Below are positions 1 to 7,600 of a stretch of DNA of 11,773 nt, piece by piece. The notes under the pieces are model-generated. The model saw only the letters and a list, made by a program, of their open reading frames with translations. It had not been told where the DNA came from and ran no database searches. The stretch lies in NCBI GenBank assembly GCA_002505325.1, contig DAUV01000023.1, positions 1 to 11,773 of the forward strand, written 5' to 3'. Both the position numbers and the translations under genes were made by a program. Each line of letters starts with the position of its first letter. The stretch's first letter is position 1. This DNA is from Euryarchaeota archaeon UBA623. GTDB lineage: Archaea; Thermoplasmatota; Poseidoniia; Poseidoniales; Thalassarchaeaceae.

Positions 1-1599
1 TTGTGAGGTAGCCGGAATAGAGTCGACATCGACTATGCTCTGTCTCTCTCGGGAATTGGCAGCGGCCTTGGTCATCTGGGCGTTGCGAGCAGCCATGTCT
101 GCCGCGAAGCCAACTCTGACAGTAAGTTGCTCCCAACCGAGTCCATGTGCAATCGACACGGTCATCTCCGGGTTCAGCCCCCTCTCCTCAGCGAGACGGA
201 ATAGAGTCTCATCAGGTATCTCGGCTGCGTCCTTAGGCAAGGACTTCAATGCCGTGCGCACCGCAGCCTCCCCCTTCCTCAGCATCTGGTAATATCGGAC
301 CTCCTCAAGTTCAAGAATACTCAGAATTCCTTCTCTCGACTGAACGAAGGAAGACATGTCCAGATGAGTATCCATGTGGTGTGCTCCGAGGTCGGCAAGG
401 CTGACGGATGCATCGATTTCATCTTTCATCCTGCAGGCACGGCGAGCCAACATCCTAGCGAGGTAGCCAGCCTTGGCGTTGCTTGGGACCATTCCATCAC
501 CAAGCATATTGCAAAGTGCATGCATATGATCAGGTATAGCATAGATCGAAGACAGCGGCTCAGTAACTCGCTTCAGCTCTTCTACAGAGAGTTTGATTCC
601 TGTCTCAGAGAGTCTTTCCACCAGTTTTTCATACAGCGCCTGCACGTCGGTACCGACGTCTATGTTCAGGATCCCTGCAAGTCTTGAGAGTTCACTGAGC
701 AGGGCATCCATGTCTACCTCCATGCCCAAAGAAGAGACCATTGAGTCGAAACCGCTCAGTTGTTTCAACCAAGTTACGGACTCTGGGTAAATGGCCTCGT
801 AGATAGTAGGGGTTCCAGCTGCGGCCCAACAGAACCTCTCGAGGCCGTATCCAGTGTCGATAATCTGTAGGTCCATCTCCTTGTAACGCAGTCCCTTAAT
901 GTCGATGTCACCATCGTCTGACTCTTCTAGACTCATGAACACCAGAGTGGCCAGTTCGAGCCCCCCTACGATGACCTCTAGAGCGGGACCAGCGTTTCCG
1001 CCACCCGACCATGGATTTTCGACGTAGGTCAGATCCTCGGGATTGATACCAAAAGAGTCGACTAGCATCTCGTCGCAGTAGCGCACGCATTGGTCTATCC
1101 AGTAGACTACATCGCCGTCTTTGGGTCGGTTGAAAGCATGGTGGGCCATCATCTCAAAGGTGGATAGGTGTCGACCGGAACGACCTACTGCAGCCACGTC
1201 GGTCAGCCTGATACAGGGCTGGCTGATACCCAAGGGGTTGGCCGGTGGAGGGACCTGTCCGCTCGTCACGTGCGGCTGAAAGTCGGCTATACTGGCTATG
1301 GTCAGGTGAATGTCATCACGCCATCTGGCAATTATTGGATAGGGTTCTACGCGTGTGTGGCCACGCTTCTCAAAGAAGTCGAGGAATGCTTCCCTCATTG
1401 CATCCTTGAGGGGCTTACCTCGCATCGGGAAGCCGTCTATCGTCGGGTTACCGATGAAAGTATACGGGTCCTCAGTAGTATCACCGCAGGTGGTGCGACT
1501 ACTGTCTCTGGTCCAGAAGCGTGCTCCAGTAACCCGGCAGGTCTTGCAGACGTGTCCCGATTCCTCCCAGTAGGGTATATCGATCTCTCCAAAAGTCAT
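1..1599 (-). CDS. alaS: Alanyl-tRNA synthetase, archaeal type (N-terminal 533 residues, partial)
   Basis: This cytoplasmic class II enzyme charges tRNA-Ala with alanine. Reading the minus strand from the ATG at 1599 gives 533 codons with no stop, running off the left edge. Archaeal AlaRS is usually about 900 residues, so the end of the tRNA-recognition region, the editing domain and the C-Ala domain should lie outside. What is visible: an archaeal N-terminal extension with Cys18, Cys21 and Cys38 in a CxxC...FWT...CGD context, then YTFIGNP; motif 1 around residues 72-85 (DFFEKRGH); motif 2 at about 131-156 (RLTDVAAVGRSGRH, then FEMMAHHAF); motif 3 at 248-256 (DTGYGLERF); and the typical helical segment DH...GYLARMLARRACR at 357-390. 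The start is supported by a strong Shine-Dalgarno sequence 9 nt upstream. The gene is divergent from rtcB. Identity is firm from the motifs; zinc binding by the Cys residues is inferred from the family. Confidence 0.95.
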   Translation of the reverse strand, partial: MTFGEIDIPYWEESGHVCKTCRVTGARFWTRDSSRTTCGDTTEDPYTFIGNPTIDGFPMRGKPLKDAMREAFLDFFEKRGHTRVEPYPIIARWRDDIHLTIASIADFQPHVTSGQVPPPANPLGISQPCIRLTDVAAVGRSGRHLSTFEMMAHHAFNRPKDGDVVYWIDQCVRYCDEMLVDSFGINPEDLTYVENPWSGGGNAGPALEVIVGGLELATLVFMSLEESDDGDIDIKGLRYKEMDLQIIDTGYGLERFCWAAAGTPTIYEAIYPESVTWLKQLSGFDSMVSSLGMEVDMDALLSELSRLAGILNIDVGTDVQALYEKLVERLSETGIKLSVEELKRVTEPLSSIYAIPDHMHALCNMLGDGMVPSNAKAGYLARMLARRACRMKDEIDASVSLADLGAHHMDTHLDMSSFVQSREGILSILELEEVRYYQMLRKGEAAVRTALKSLPKDAAEIPDETLFRLAEERGLNPEMTVSIAHGLGWEQLTVRVGFAADMAARNAQMTKAAANSRERQSIVDVDSIPATSQ

Positions 1600-1608
1600 G
1601 CTATTGCA

Positions 1609-1615
1609 CCCTCCT
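1609..1615 (-). promoter_or_regulatory. Shine-Dalgarno sequence of alaS
   Basis: On the minus strand the bases read AGGAGGG, with a 9-nt spacer before the ATG at 1599. It is the clearest ribosome binding site in the window and fixes the alaS start. The rest of the 104-bp gap between alaS and rtcB (1600-1703) shows no convincing TATA box for either gene. Confidence 0.65.
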
Positions 1616-1703
1616 GCGCTCCGTCCATCGGACTGACAGTCTTGAAGGCGATTGTCAAGAGGGTGCCCGTTGTGTTGAAAGCGGGGATGCAGCAGGCTTG
1701 ACC

Positions 1704-3176
1704 ATGGCAGCCGAGTGGAGGGATTTCCTTGAGCCATCAGGCCCGGGTCGGATGCGCATCTCGAAGCATGGCAGTATGCTCACCGACGCTATCCTGATAG
1801 CCGACGAGCAGCATATGGCGGAGCACTCTGACGACCGCTCTCCCACCCAGCTTGTCAACACTGCCTGCTTACCAGGAATCGTCGGCGAAGCCTGGGCGAT
1901 GGCCGACTGGCACTTCGGTTACGGTTTCCCGATAGGAGGAGTTGTAGCGACCGACGTGAATTCTGGCGAGCAGGGCGGGGCGATATCTCCCGGAGGAGTC
2001 GGTTTCGACATCAATTGCGGAGTCAGGCTGTGCGCTACTGAGATGACTCTGGAAGATGTCAATCCCAAGGCACTGGCTGCAAGCCTTGCTCGCTCGATTC
2101 CTGCCGGGGCCAGTCGCAAGGGAGGAGTCAATTTGACTGCGAGCGAAATTGAATCTGTTCTCGCGGATGGTGCGGGCGCCGCAATTGATCTCGGATGGGG
2201 CGAGTCACGTGACCTCAGGGCCATCGAGTCAAACGGTCGGCTGGAGAGTTCTGAGAGAGATGTCGGTGAGCGCGCACTCAAGCGCGGCTCGACAGCACTC
2301 GGTACCCTTGGGTCGGGCAATCATTTCCTTGAGTTGCAGGTAGTAGACAGGGTGGTCGATCAGAATGCTGCCTCTGCCTTCGGCCTCAGGCAGGGACAGG
2401 TGACGGCCATGATCCACACCGGTTCCAGAGGACTTGGACATCAGGTCTGTACAGAGCATGTGGCTGCAATAGAGTCAAATTATCACAGAGATGGCGATAT
2501 CTGGCACTCAGAGGAATGGGGGATCAGTCTCGCAGACCGTCAGCTCGCAGCCGCTCCGATTCATAGCCGTGAGGGGAGCGCCTACCTCGATGCTATGCGA
2601 GCTGCTGGTAACTATGCCTTCGCTAATCGCTCGGCTTTGACTCAGAGGTTGCGTGAGGCACTTCGCGAGCAGCACGGTCGGGATGGTGGGCTGGATGTCG
2701 TCTATGATGTGAGCCATAATATCGCCAAGATTGAGGAGCATCGCGTTCACGGTTCCTCCTGCACATGCTGTGTTCATCGCAAGGGCGCCACTAGAGCACT
2801 TGGAGGAGATCATCCTGAATTGGCTGCCACATTCTCTGGAGTCGGGCAGCCAGTGCTGGTCCCAGGAGATATGGGAACTGCTTCATGGGTTCTTGCTGGA
2901 CCTACCTCAGGGGGCAATGACGCCTTCTCATCTTCTTGTCACGGGGCGGGTCGCAGGCTCTCTCGCACCGCTGCGCGGAAGACTGTTGACTCGGACGTCC
3001 TGATGGAAACGCTTGAGTCGCGCGGTATTCACGTTCGAGTCAAGACTCCAAACGTCCTCTCTGAGGAGGCGCCAGAGGCTTACAAGGACGTCGATGAGGT
3101 CATCCGCCTAACCAGTGAGGCTGGCCTAGCAAGGCCGGTGGCTCGATTGAGGCCAATAGCGGTAATCAAGGGCTAG
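1704..3176 (+). CDS. rtcB: RtcB-type RNA-splicing ligase
   Basis: RtcB joins RNA ends carrying 2',3'-cyclic phosphate or 3'-phosphate to 5'-OH ends, using GTP and manganese. In archaea it seals tRNA halves after intron removal and may repair broken RNA. All family signatures are present (numbered from the TTG at 1698; subtract 2 for the ATG at 1704): Asp104 and Cys107 in GGVGFDINCGVR, His209 in GSGNHFLE, His240 in HTGSRGLGHQ, His340 in VYDVSHNIAKIEEH, VHRKGATRA at 359-367, PGDMGTASWV at 389-398, and SSCHGAGR with the guanylate-accepting His415. Spacing matches the known Pyrococcus active site. Length (490 aa) is normal for an intein-free enzyme, and no intein interrupts it. A TTG two codons earlier is possible, but the ATG at 1704 is preferred; its upstream AGCAGG is a weak ribosome site. 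The stop overlaps that of the next gene by 4 nt. Archaeal RtcB usually works with Archease, which is not seen here. Confidence 0.95.
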   Translation: MAAEWRDFLEPSGPGRMRISKHGSMLTDAILIADEQHMAEHSDDRSPTQLVNTACLPGIVGEAWAMADWHFGYGFPIGGVVATDVNSGEQGGAISPGGVGFDINCGVRLCATEMTLEDVNPKALAASLARSIPAGASRKGGVNLTASEIESVLADGAGAAIDLGWGESRDLRAIESNGRLESSERDVGERALKRGSTALGTLGSGNHFLELQVVDRVVDQNAASAFGLRQGQVTAMIHTGSRGLGHQVCTEHVAAIESNYHRDGDIWHSEEWGISLADRQLAAAPIHSREGSAYLDAMRAAGNYAFANRSALTQRLREALREQHGRDGGLDVVYDVSHNIAKIEEHRVHGSSCTCCVHRKGATRALGGDHPELAATFSGVGQPVLVPGDMGTASWVLAGPTSGGNDAFSSSCHGAGRRLSRTAARKTVDSDVLMETLESRGIHVRVKTPNVLSEEAPEAYKDVDEVIRLTSEAGLARPVARLRPIAVIKG

Positions 3177-3670
3177 CTGGACTTGTCACGGTAGTAAATC
3201 TCTATGATGTCGTTGTCGTGTATGATGGCGTTCTGGTAATCGTCGTTCAACTCGCCATTCACATACATCACCACTTCGCTGTCCTCGTCGGCCACTTTGT
3301 GGAGTATCTGGTTCTCGTTGAAGGTCTCACCCCAGATCTCGAAGAAGGCCCCAACGGGGGCGTTCATCGGAGTTGGGGTTTCGATGTGGAGTTTGCCGGT
3401 CTCATCGTGGGTGTGAATTCCTCGCATGCCATCGCATTCGGAGTCATCTATCCCTATGTTGGCTGCGATTGAGACCTCTGAGCCATCAATGAATATACTC
3501 AGCGTTGCGTGGTCGTGCGAGACAATCTCGCTGTGGCCAGCCAAACAGACATCAACAATCTCCCAGTCTGCGGACTCATCTGTGAGGGTGCTTGGTGCGA
3601 ATACAACTACTGCGACGAAGGCAGCGGTCAACAGACCGGCACCTAGTAGGAGCATTGACTCCATATTCAT
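3173..3670 (-). CDS. Membrane-anchored small protein with HDH and HTHD motifs, possible metal binding
   Basis: This is a 165-residue protein from the ATG at 3670; the frame stays open to 3715, and a second ATG lies at 3664. Residues about 5-25 form a hydrophobic stretch (signal anchor or signal peptide), so the rest should be outside the cell. The exported part has His46, the SHDHATL motif (His52, His54), NIGID at 71-75, Cys42 and Cys79, HTHDETGKLHIE at 86-97, FFEIWG at 109-114 and a C-terminal segment VNGE...DNDIIEIYY at 137-160. From memory, this order (HxH, IGI...C, HTHD.tG.iH.E, FF.iWG, then NG...D.D.I.I.Y) recurs in a family of exported proteins of marine archaea and some bacteria that has no well-established function. 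The clustered His residues suggest metal binding, possibly copper, which is inference only. No ribosome site precedes either start, so a leaderless mRNA is plausible. It is convergent with rtcB and divergent from the glycosylase gene. Confidence 0.8.
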   Translation of the reverse strand: MNMESMLLLGAGLLTAAFVAVVVFAPSTLTDESADWEIVDVCLAGHSEIVSHDHATLSIFIDGSEVSIAANIGIDDSECDGMRGIHTHDETGKLHIETPTPMNAPVGAFFEIWGETFNENQILHKVADEDSEVVMYVNGELNDDYQNAIIHDNDIIEIYYRDKSS

Positions 3671-3721
3671 GGTACCCGGACATACGCATTCGTCTTGAAC
3701 CATGAGGCTGTGCATCTCGAT

Positions 3722-4351
3722 ATGCAGAGAGTAGAGAAGGTTCCTGAGTACTGGGATGTTGCCAAGGCGGACCTGTCTGTCGCCGATTCAACTCTAGCAG
3801 AGATCATCGCGCGGAACGAGGAACCTGCCCTCGCCTCAAAGGGAGATATGTTCGTGACCCTAGTATCATCCATCGTAGGCCAGCAGATTTCCACTATTGC
3901 CGCGAGAACGGTCTGGAGCAGTTTCGAGGACCTAGTAGGAGATGTACGTCCGAAAACAGTACTGTCACACAGTCCCGAAGAGTTTCGCAGTTGTGGACTA
4001 TCGGGACGCAAGGCTGAGTACATCCTAGGGATAGCCGAAGCTTGGCAGAGTGGATACGCTGACAAAAACTGGAATGAGATGAGTGATGTTGAGGTGATGG
4101 CGGCGCTGACTGGACTTAGAGGAGTAGGCGATTGGACGGCTGAGATGATATTGATCTTCGCATTGTTGAGGCCGGATGTCTTTCCAGTGGGCGACATAGG
4201 AGTGGTGCGTGCAGTTGAGCGGCTGTACGCAGAAGGCGGTAGCATGAGCACTGAAGAACTGCTTGCGAAGTCCCAAGACTGGAGGCCATGGAGGACAGTA
4301 GCGACATGGTACCTGTGGCGCAGCATCGATCCCGAGCCGGTACAGTACTGA
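3722..4351 (+). CDS. alkA: DNA-3-methyladenine glycosylase II (AlkA/MAG, HhH-GPD family)
   Basis: This enzyme removes alkylated bases such as 3-methyladenine from DNA, starting base excision repair. From the ATG at 3722 the protein has 209 residues, a length typical of short archaeal and yeast-type AlkA/MAG proteins without the extra N-terminal domain of E. coli AlkA. Visible elements: helical entry FVTLVSSIVGQQIST at 44-58; the helix-hairpin-helix LTGLRGVGDWTAEM at 129-142; catalytic Asp158 in FPVGDIGVVRAV, exactly 20 residues after Trp138, the same Trp-to-Asp spacing as in E. coli AlkA; and the family's C-terminal WRPWRTVATWYLW at 187-199. No Cys cluster follows, so it is not an iron-sulfur enzyme of the EndoIII type. 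TTG at 3695 and GTG at 3710 are alternative in-frame starts. The first would overlap the longest reading of the divergent gene. The stop is directly adjacent to the next convergent gene's stop. Confidence 0.9.
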   Translation: MQRVEKVPEYWDVAKADLSVADSTLAEIIARNEEPALASKGDMFVTLVSSIVGQQISTIAARTVWSSFEDLVGDVRPKTVLSHSPEEFRSCGLSGRKAEYILGIAEAWQSGYADKNWNEMSDVEVMAALTGLRGVGDWTAEMILIFALLRPDVFPVGDIGVVRAVERLYAEGGSMSTEELLAKSQDWRPWRTVATWYLWRSIDPEPVQY

Positions 4352-4534
4352 CTACATGCAGTATCCGCGCTTCGGTTGATCAGGTATCGATGGAGCAGCC
4401 CCTGACTGAACCCCATCGGCCTCTTCCATTATGATTGTGAGCAGTGTGTTGACGAGGGTCCTGAGCTCCTCGACCTCCTCTCTGAGATCATCGAAAGTCC
4501 CAGCACCGCTATCCTCAGGCATCGCGCATCCCAT
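4352..4534 (-). CDS. Small coiled-coil hypothetical protein (60 aa)
   Basis: I do not recognise this gene as a named family. From the ATG at 4534 it encodes 60 residues with a central amphipathic helix, about 15-38 (FDDLREEVEELRTLVNTLL), whose heptad spacing of Leu/Val suggests a short coiled coil and self-association or partner binding. A polar, Pro-containing tail ends in RGYCM. There is no signal peptide or membrane segment, so it should be cytoplasmic. The frame stays open up to a GTG at 4645 that overlaps the TGA of the giant gene (GTGA), which would give 97 residues and translational coupling. I prefer the shorter form because the extra N-terminal segment looks non-coding and contains a TATA-like box and a hairpin. 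ATG 4522 is another possible start. The stop abuts the alkA stop with no gap. Confidence 0.5.
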   Translation of the reverse strand: MGCAMPEDSGAGTFDDLREEVEELRTLVNTLLTIIMEEADGVQSGAAPSIPDQPKRGYCM

Positions 4535-4535
4535 C

Positions 4536-4553
4536 TGAGGAATCGCTTCCTCA
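4536..4553 (-). repeat. Perfect 7-bp hairpin just upstream of the small coiled-coil gene
   Basis: The arms TGAGGAA and TTCCTCA flank a 4-nt loop, ending one base before the preferred ATG at 4534. On the minus strand the first arm carries GAGG, a possible ribosome site about 14 nt from the ATG that pairing would hide. No T-run follows, so it is not an obvious terminator for the upstream giant gene. It could be a translation-control stem, a protein-binding palindrome, or chance. Confidence 0.4.
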
Positions 4554-4578
4554 AGCCGGCGAACGCTACAGTATGGCC

Positions 4579-4584
4579 TATAAA
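4579..4584 (-). promoter_or_regulatory. TATA-like box for the small coiled-coil gene
   Basis: The minus strand reads TTTATA, 44 nt before the ATG at 4534. Archaeal initiation about 25 nt downstream would fall near 4553-4556, giving a leader of about 20 nt that starts at the hairpin. This argues for an independent promoter rather than only readthrough from the giant gene. Confidence 0.4.
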
Positions 4585-4641
4585 CACGAGAGGTCGTAAA
4601 CTTGCAGTCGGGGCGGTTGGTGGAGTGGGCTTGAATAGCCG

Positions 4642-7600
4642 TCACTCAACTTCATCATCCGCTTCTTCTTCACTTTCCGGCTCTTCTTTCTCGTACTCCC
4701 ACGAGTCGTCCTCGTAGTAGTCATCGTCATCGTCCTCGTAGTAGTAGTCATCACTGTCGCGTCCTCTCAACATGGTCATAGCTATGCCTAGAACGACAAC
4801 AACTAGTACACCTCCAAGTAATAGCATCTGAGAGTCTTCCCCTCCTGTTTCAGTAGTGGGTTGTGGCTGTACGTTAATCCCTACAATCGCCTGATAGGGG
4901 TTGTCAAAGTCGCCATCAACAATGAGGTACAGATTTGGTTGACCGGGCTGCCACGACTCCCATTGGAACTCGGCGTAGACGCTCGAACTCTCAGCGGGCA
5001 ATGTCAATGCAATGGTGCCATCCCTAGCTGTGGATAGTGATTCTCTCCATTGGCCACCATCAACCAGTTCGTAAAGTCCGATAGCGAACTCTCCCTCTCT
5101 CTTACCGGGGTTCTCCCAGAAGGTCTCGATAGTGAGAATTTCACCCTGCACCGGAGTGTTGCTGGGATTGATTACCGAGCGAGTGTAATGCCCTAGGAAC
5201 TCCATGATTCTCAGAGTGACTTGCCTTGGTGCCGACTCACTCCCTGAGCCGATAATCTGATTACCAGATTTGTCCGTAGAGGTTATCCAGAACCAGAGAT
5301 AGTCCCCGGATTCTATCCTCATATCGTTTAACGGACTGAAATCCAGCGCTGACTGATACACGTCGTTGGTGTCGTCGTCGATAATCATAATCAGTTCACC
5401 GGTGTCCTCGGTCCCAGCAACGGGACCGTTTGCTCTGACGTAGACCCATGAAACCTGCAGTGGGCCATCCACCATACCAATCTCATCGACCATTGTCACG
5501 GTCACCGTGACATCTCCCAGCAGGTCTGAATCCAATATCGTCAGAGAAGAATCTGGATAATCCGCTATGTTGAACAGGGCCTGTGGAGCCTTGCTGTCCA
5601 CTATAACGGAAGCATCGCTGTTGGCCACGGACGAACCCCCTCCTGGGACGTTGAGGACACCAGTAGTGACTGTCATCTCAGGATTCAATGGCACCCTTGC
5701 AGGTAGGACCATGGATCCGGAGAAGGATCCGTCGGAATCCACTTCAACCACAATATCGACTTCTTGAGTGCCGTAGATGACTTCAATCTCGACTTGTAGG
5801 CCTTCGGGTATCTCTGAAGTTCGCACCTGTGAGCCTGCGTAGTGTATCGAGCCGTCCATCTGGAACTCATCCCCCTGCCGCAGGTATAGTGAATTCCCGA
5901 TCGGTTCGATCTGAGGCGGAGTCAAATCAGACATGGACTCCGGGACTGCCATGAACTTGTTATCGAGCTCCCATGTCAGTTCGCCTATGTTGTTCTGGTA
6001 GGCGACGGTAGTGAGGTCGTCCTCGATGCTAATACTCGGTTTGCATCCGAGTTGACCGTCCTCCCACGGATAGTCCCACGAGAGTTCGAAGCCGAGGCTA
6101 ATCTGAGTGATGTCCGAAGTGATTTGGGACGATTGGGCACTAAGTGGCGAGACCATGCTGTCATCAGCGGTCCACAGTGTCCCTCTGGATGGGTCGAAGG
6201 TGAACTTGCCCAGATTGGACGGACCGTCTCCGCATAGCATCACAGTGATATTATCGAGGGTGTGGATGCCGTTGGCCTCTTCGATTTGCATAGTAAAGGC
6301 GTGCGGCACCCCTGCGAGCAGGAAGCCAATTTCACGATCTAATTCATATCCAGATGAAATCAGGTTGGTCGGCTCGTCGGTTGCTACCACGATACTGGCC
6401 CATGCGTCAGCAGCACCAGGTCCGCCTCCAGTTCCTCCGTCCTGGTAGGTGTGTCCGGCCCAGTCGGTACCCTCGACGTAGAAGTGGACTATGCTGTTGA
6501 ATGGCAGAGAGGAGACATCCAGTGATGGGAACTGCACCTGCTGCTGGCCAGTCATTCCTGAGGTTAGAGGCATCTGCATAGACAAGTACTCGTCTTCATC
6601 AGCTACGCCATCCATATTTACGTCGTCCACGGTCTCTCGCCAGTAGCGCAGTGTGATTACCTCACCACGAGCCTCTCCCTCGTCTATGGTGATGAATAAT
6701 GAGAGTGGATTGGTGGGTTCCCAGACCTTGGCATGAGCCGGTTGCAGGCCGATATTGGTGTTGACTTCCATAGGGCCGGCGATAGGCGGATTGGAATCGA
6801 CTCTGACTATGACCTGAGGTGGAACCCCTGTCACATCCTCAGCTCCTGTAGAAGATCCTGATGGACCCACAGAGAGCATCATAGGCGACATGGATAACTC
6901 CAACAGCGATATCGGAGGAGTAACGATTCCAGAGTATTCTCCTCCTTCTACGGAAGTCATTGCGAATAGGTTGCCCGATAGATTCAGGCCGACGGAGTAG
7001 TCACTGGCGTCGGGGCGGGAACTGGTCGAGTCCTGGAAGCGGACGGATCCCGATATGTTGACCTGATTGCCATCCATAATCGGGAACGGGTAGAACGGCG
7101 AGAACTGATTCGACAGTAATCTACCGGACTCGTCTCGGACCTCAAAGGAGTCGACCTGAATGTCGTTCTCTACGGCTTTGGCGCCGGACTGGCCACTGAA
7201 TGACACTGCTGGCCACACCGTCTCTCCTGACGAGTCGAAGGCCTGAGCGACCCAGCGGATGCTGTCGACGTCGTCCCAACTCCAAGAAATCTCAAATGCC
7301 CAGTGGACGACAACATCGTTCCAACCATCGTTGTGCACCTCGTTGCCGATGTAGCTAGCCGTCTCGTCGAGCATAGCGGAATTGCTGCCCGAGGATTGGC
7401 TGAACATCACTGCAGCCGTCGGATCCCAACCATACATTGGGTCCTTTGATGCCTCGAACTCAAGAATCACTCCATCAGAAGCGGTTCCTCGCAAGGTAAT
7501 CTTCTCAATCTCCGAGTTGTCATACAGGTGGTGGTGCTTGGTCTGTATCTCCACCAGTTGCCTATCTGGGTACATCGTGTTGGGAACTTGGAAGTCACGA

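Noticed and set aside
1168..1701. 177-residue open frame on the plus strand
   Set aside because: It lies antisense to alaS across its motif 1 and motif 2 coding region. Its translation shows no family features, so it is a shadow frame.
1698..1706. TTG at 1698 as the rtcB start
   Set aside because: An ATG follows two codons later, there is no better ribosome site for the TTG, and the two extra residues add nothing to the family alignment. The ATG at 1704 is preferred.
1704..3176. Possible intein in rtcB, as found in some archaeal RtcB proteins
   Set aside because: All RtcB motifs follow at normal spacing in a protein of about 490 residues, with no splicing or endonuclease blocks.
3667..4416. 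249-residue open frame on the minus strand, longer than the glycosylase gene it covers
   Set aside because: It is antisense to alkA, whose catalytic Asp, helix-hairpin-helix and C-terminal motif are all intact. The translation is Ser/Thr-rich, has no recognisable domain, and overlaps the small anchored protein's start region.
4645..4760. Trinucleotide-repeat-like tract (GAY/GAR codons) that could be a phase-variable microsatellite
   Set aside because: The codons alternate irregularly and contain no long perfect repeat. A slip of three bases would keep the frame, so it reads as a low-complexity acidic tail rather than a switch.
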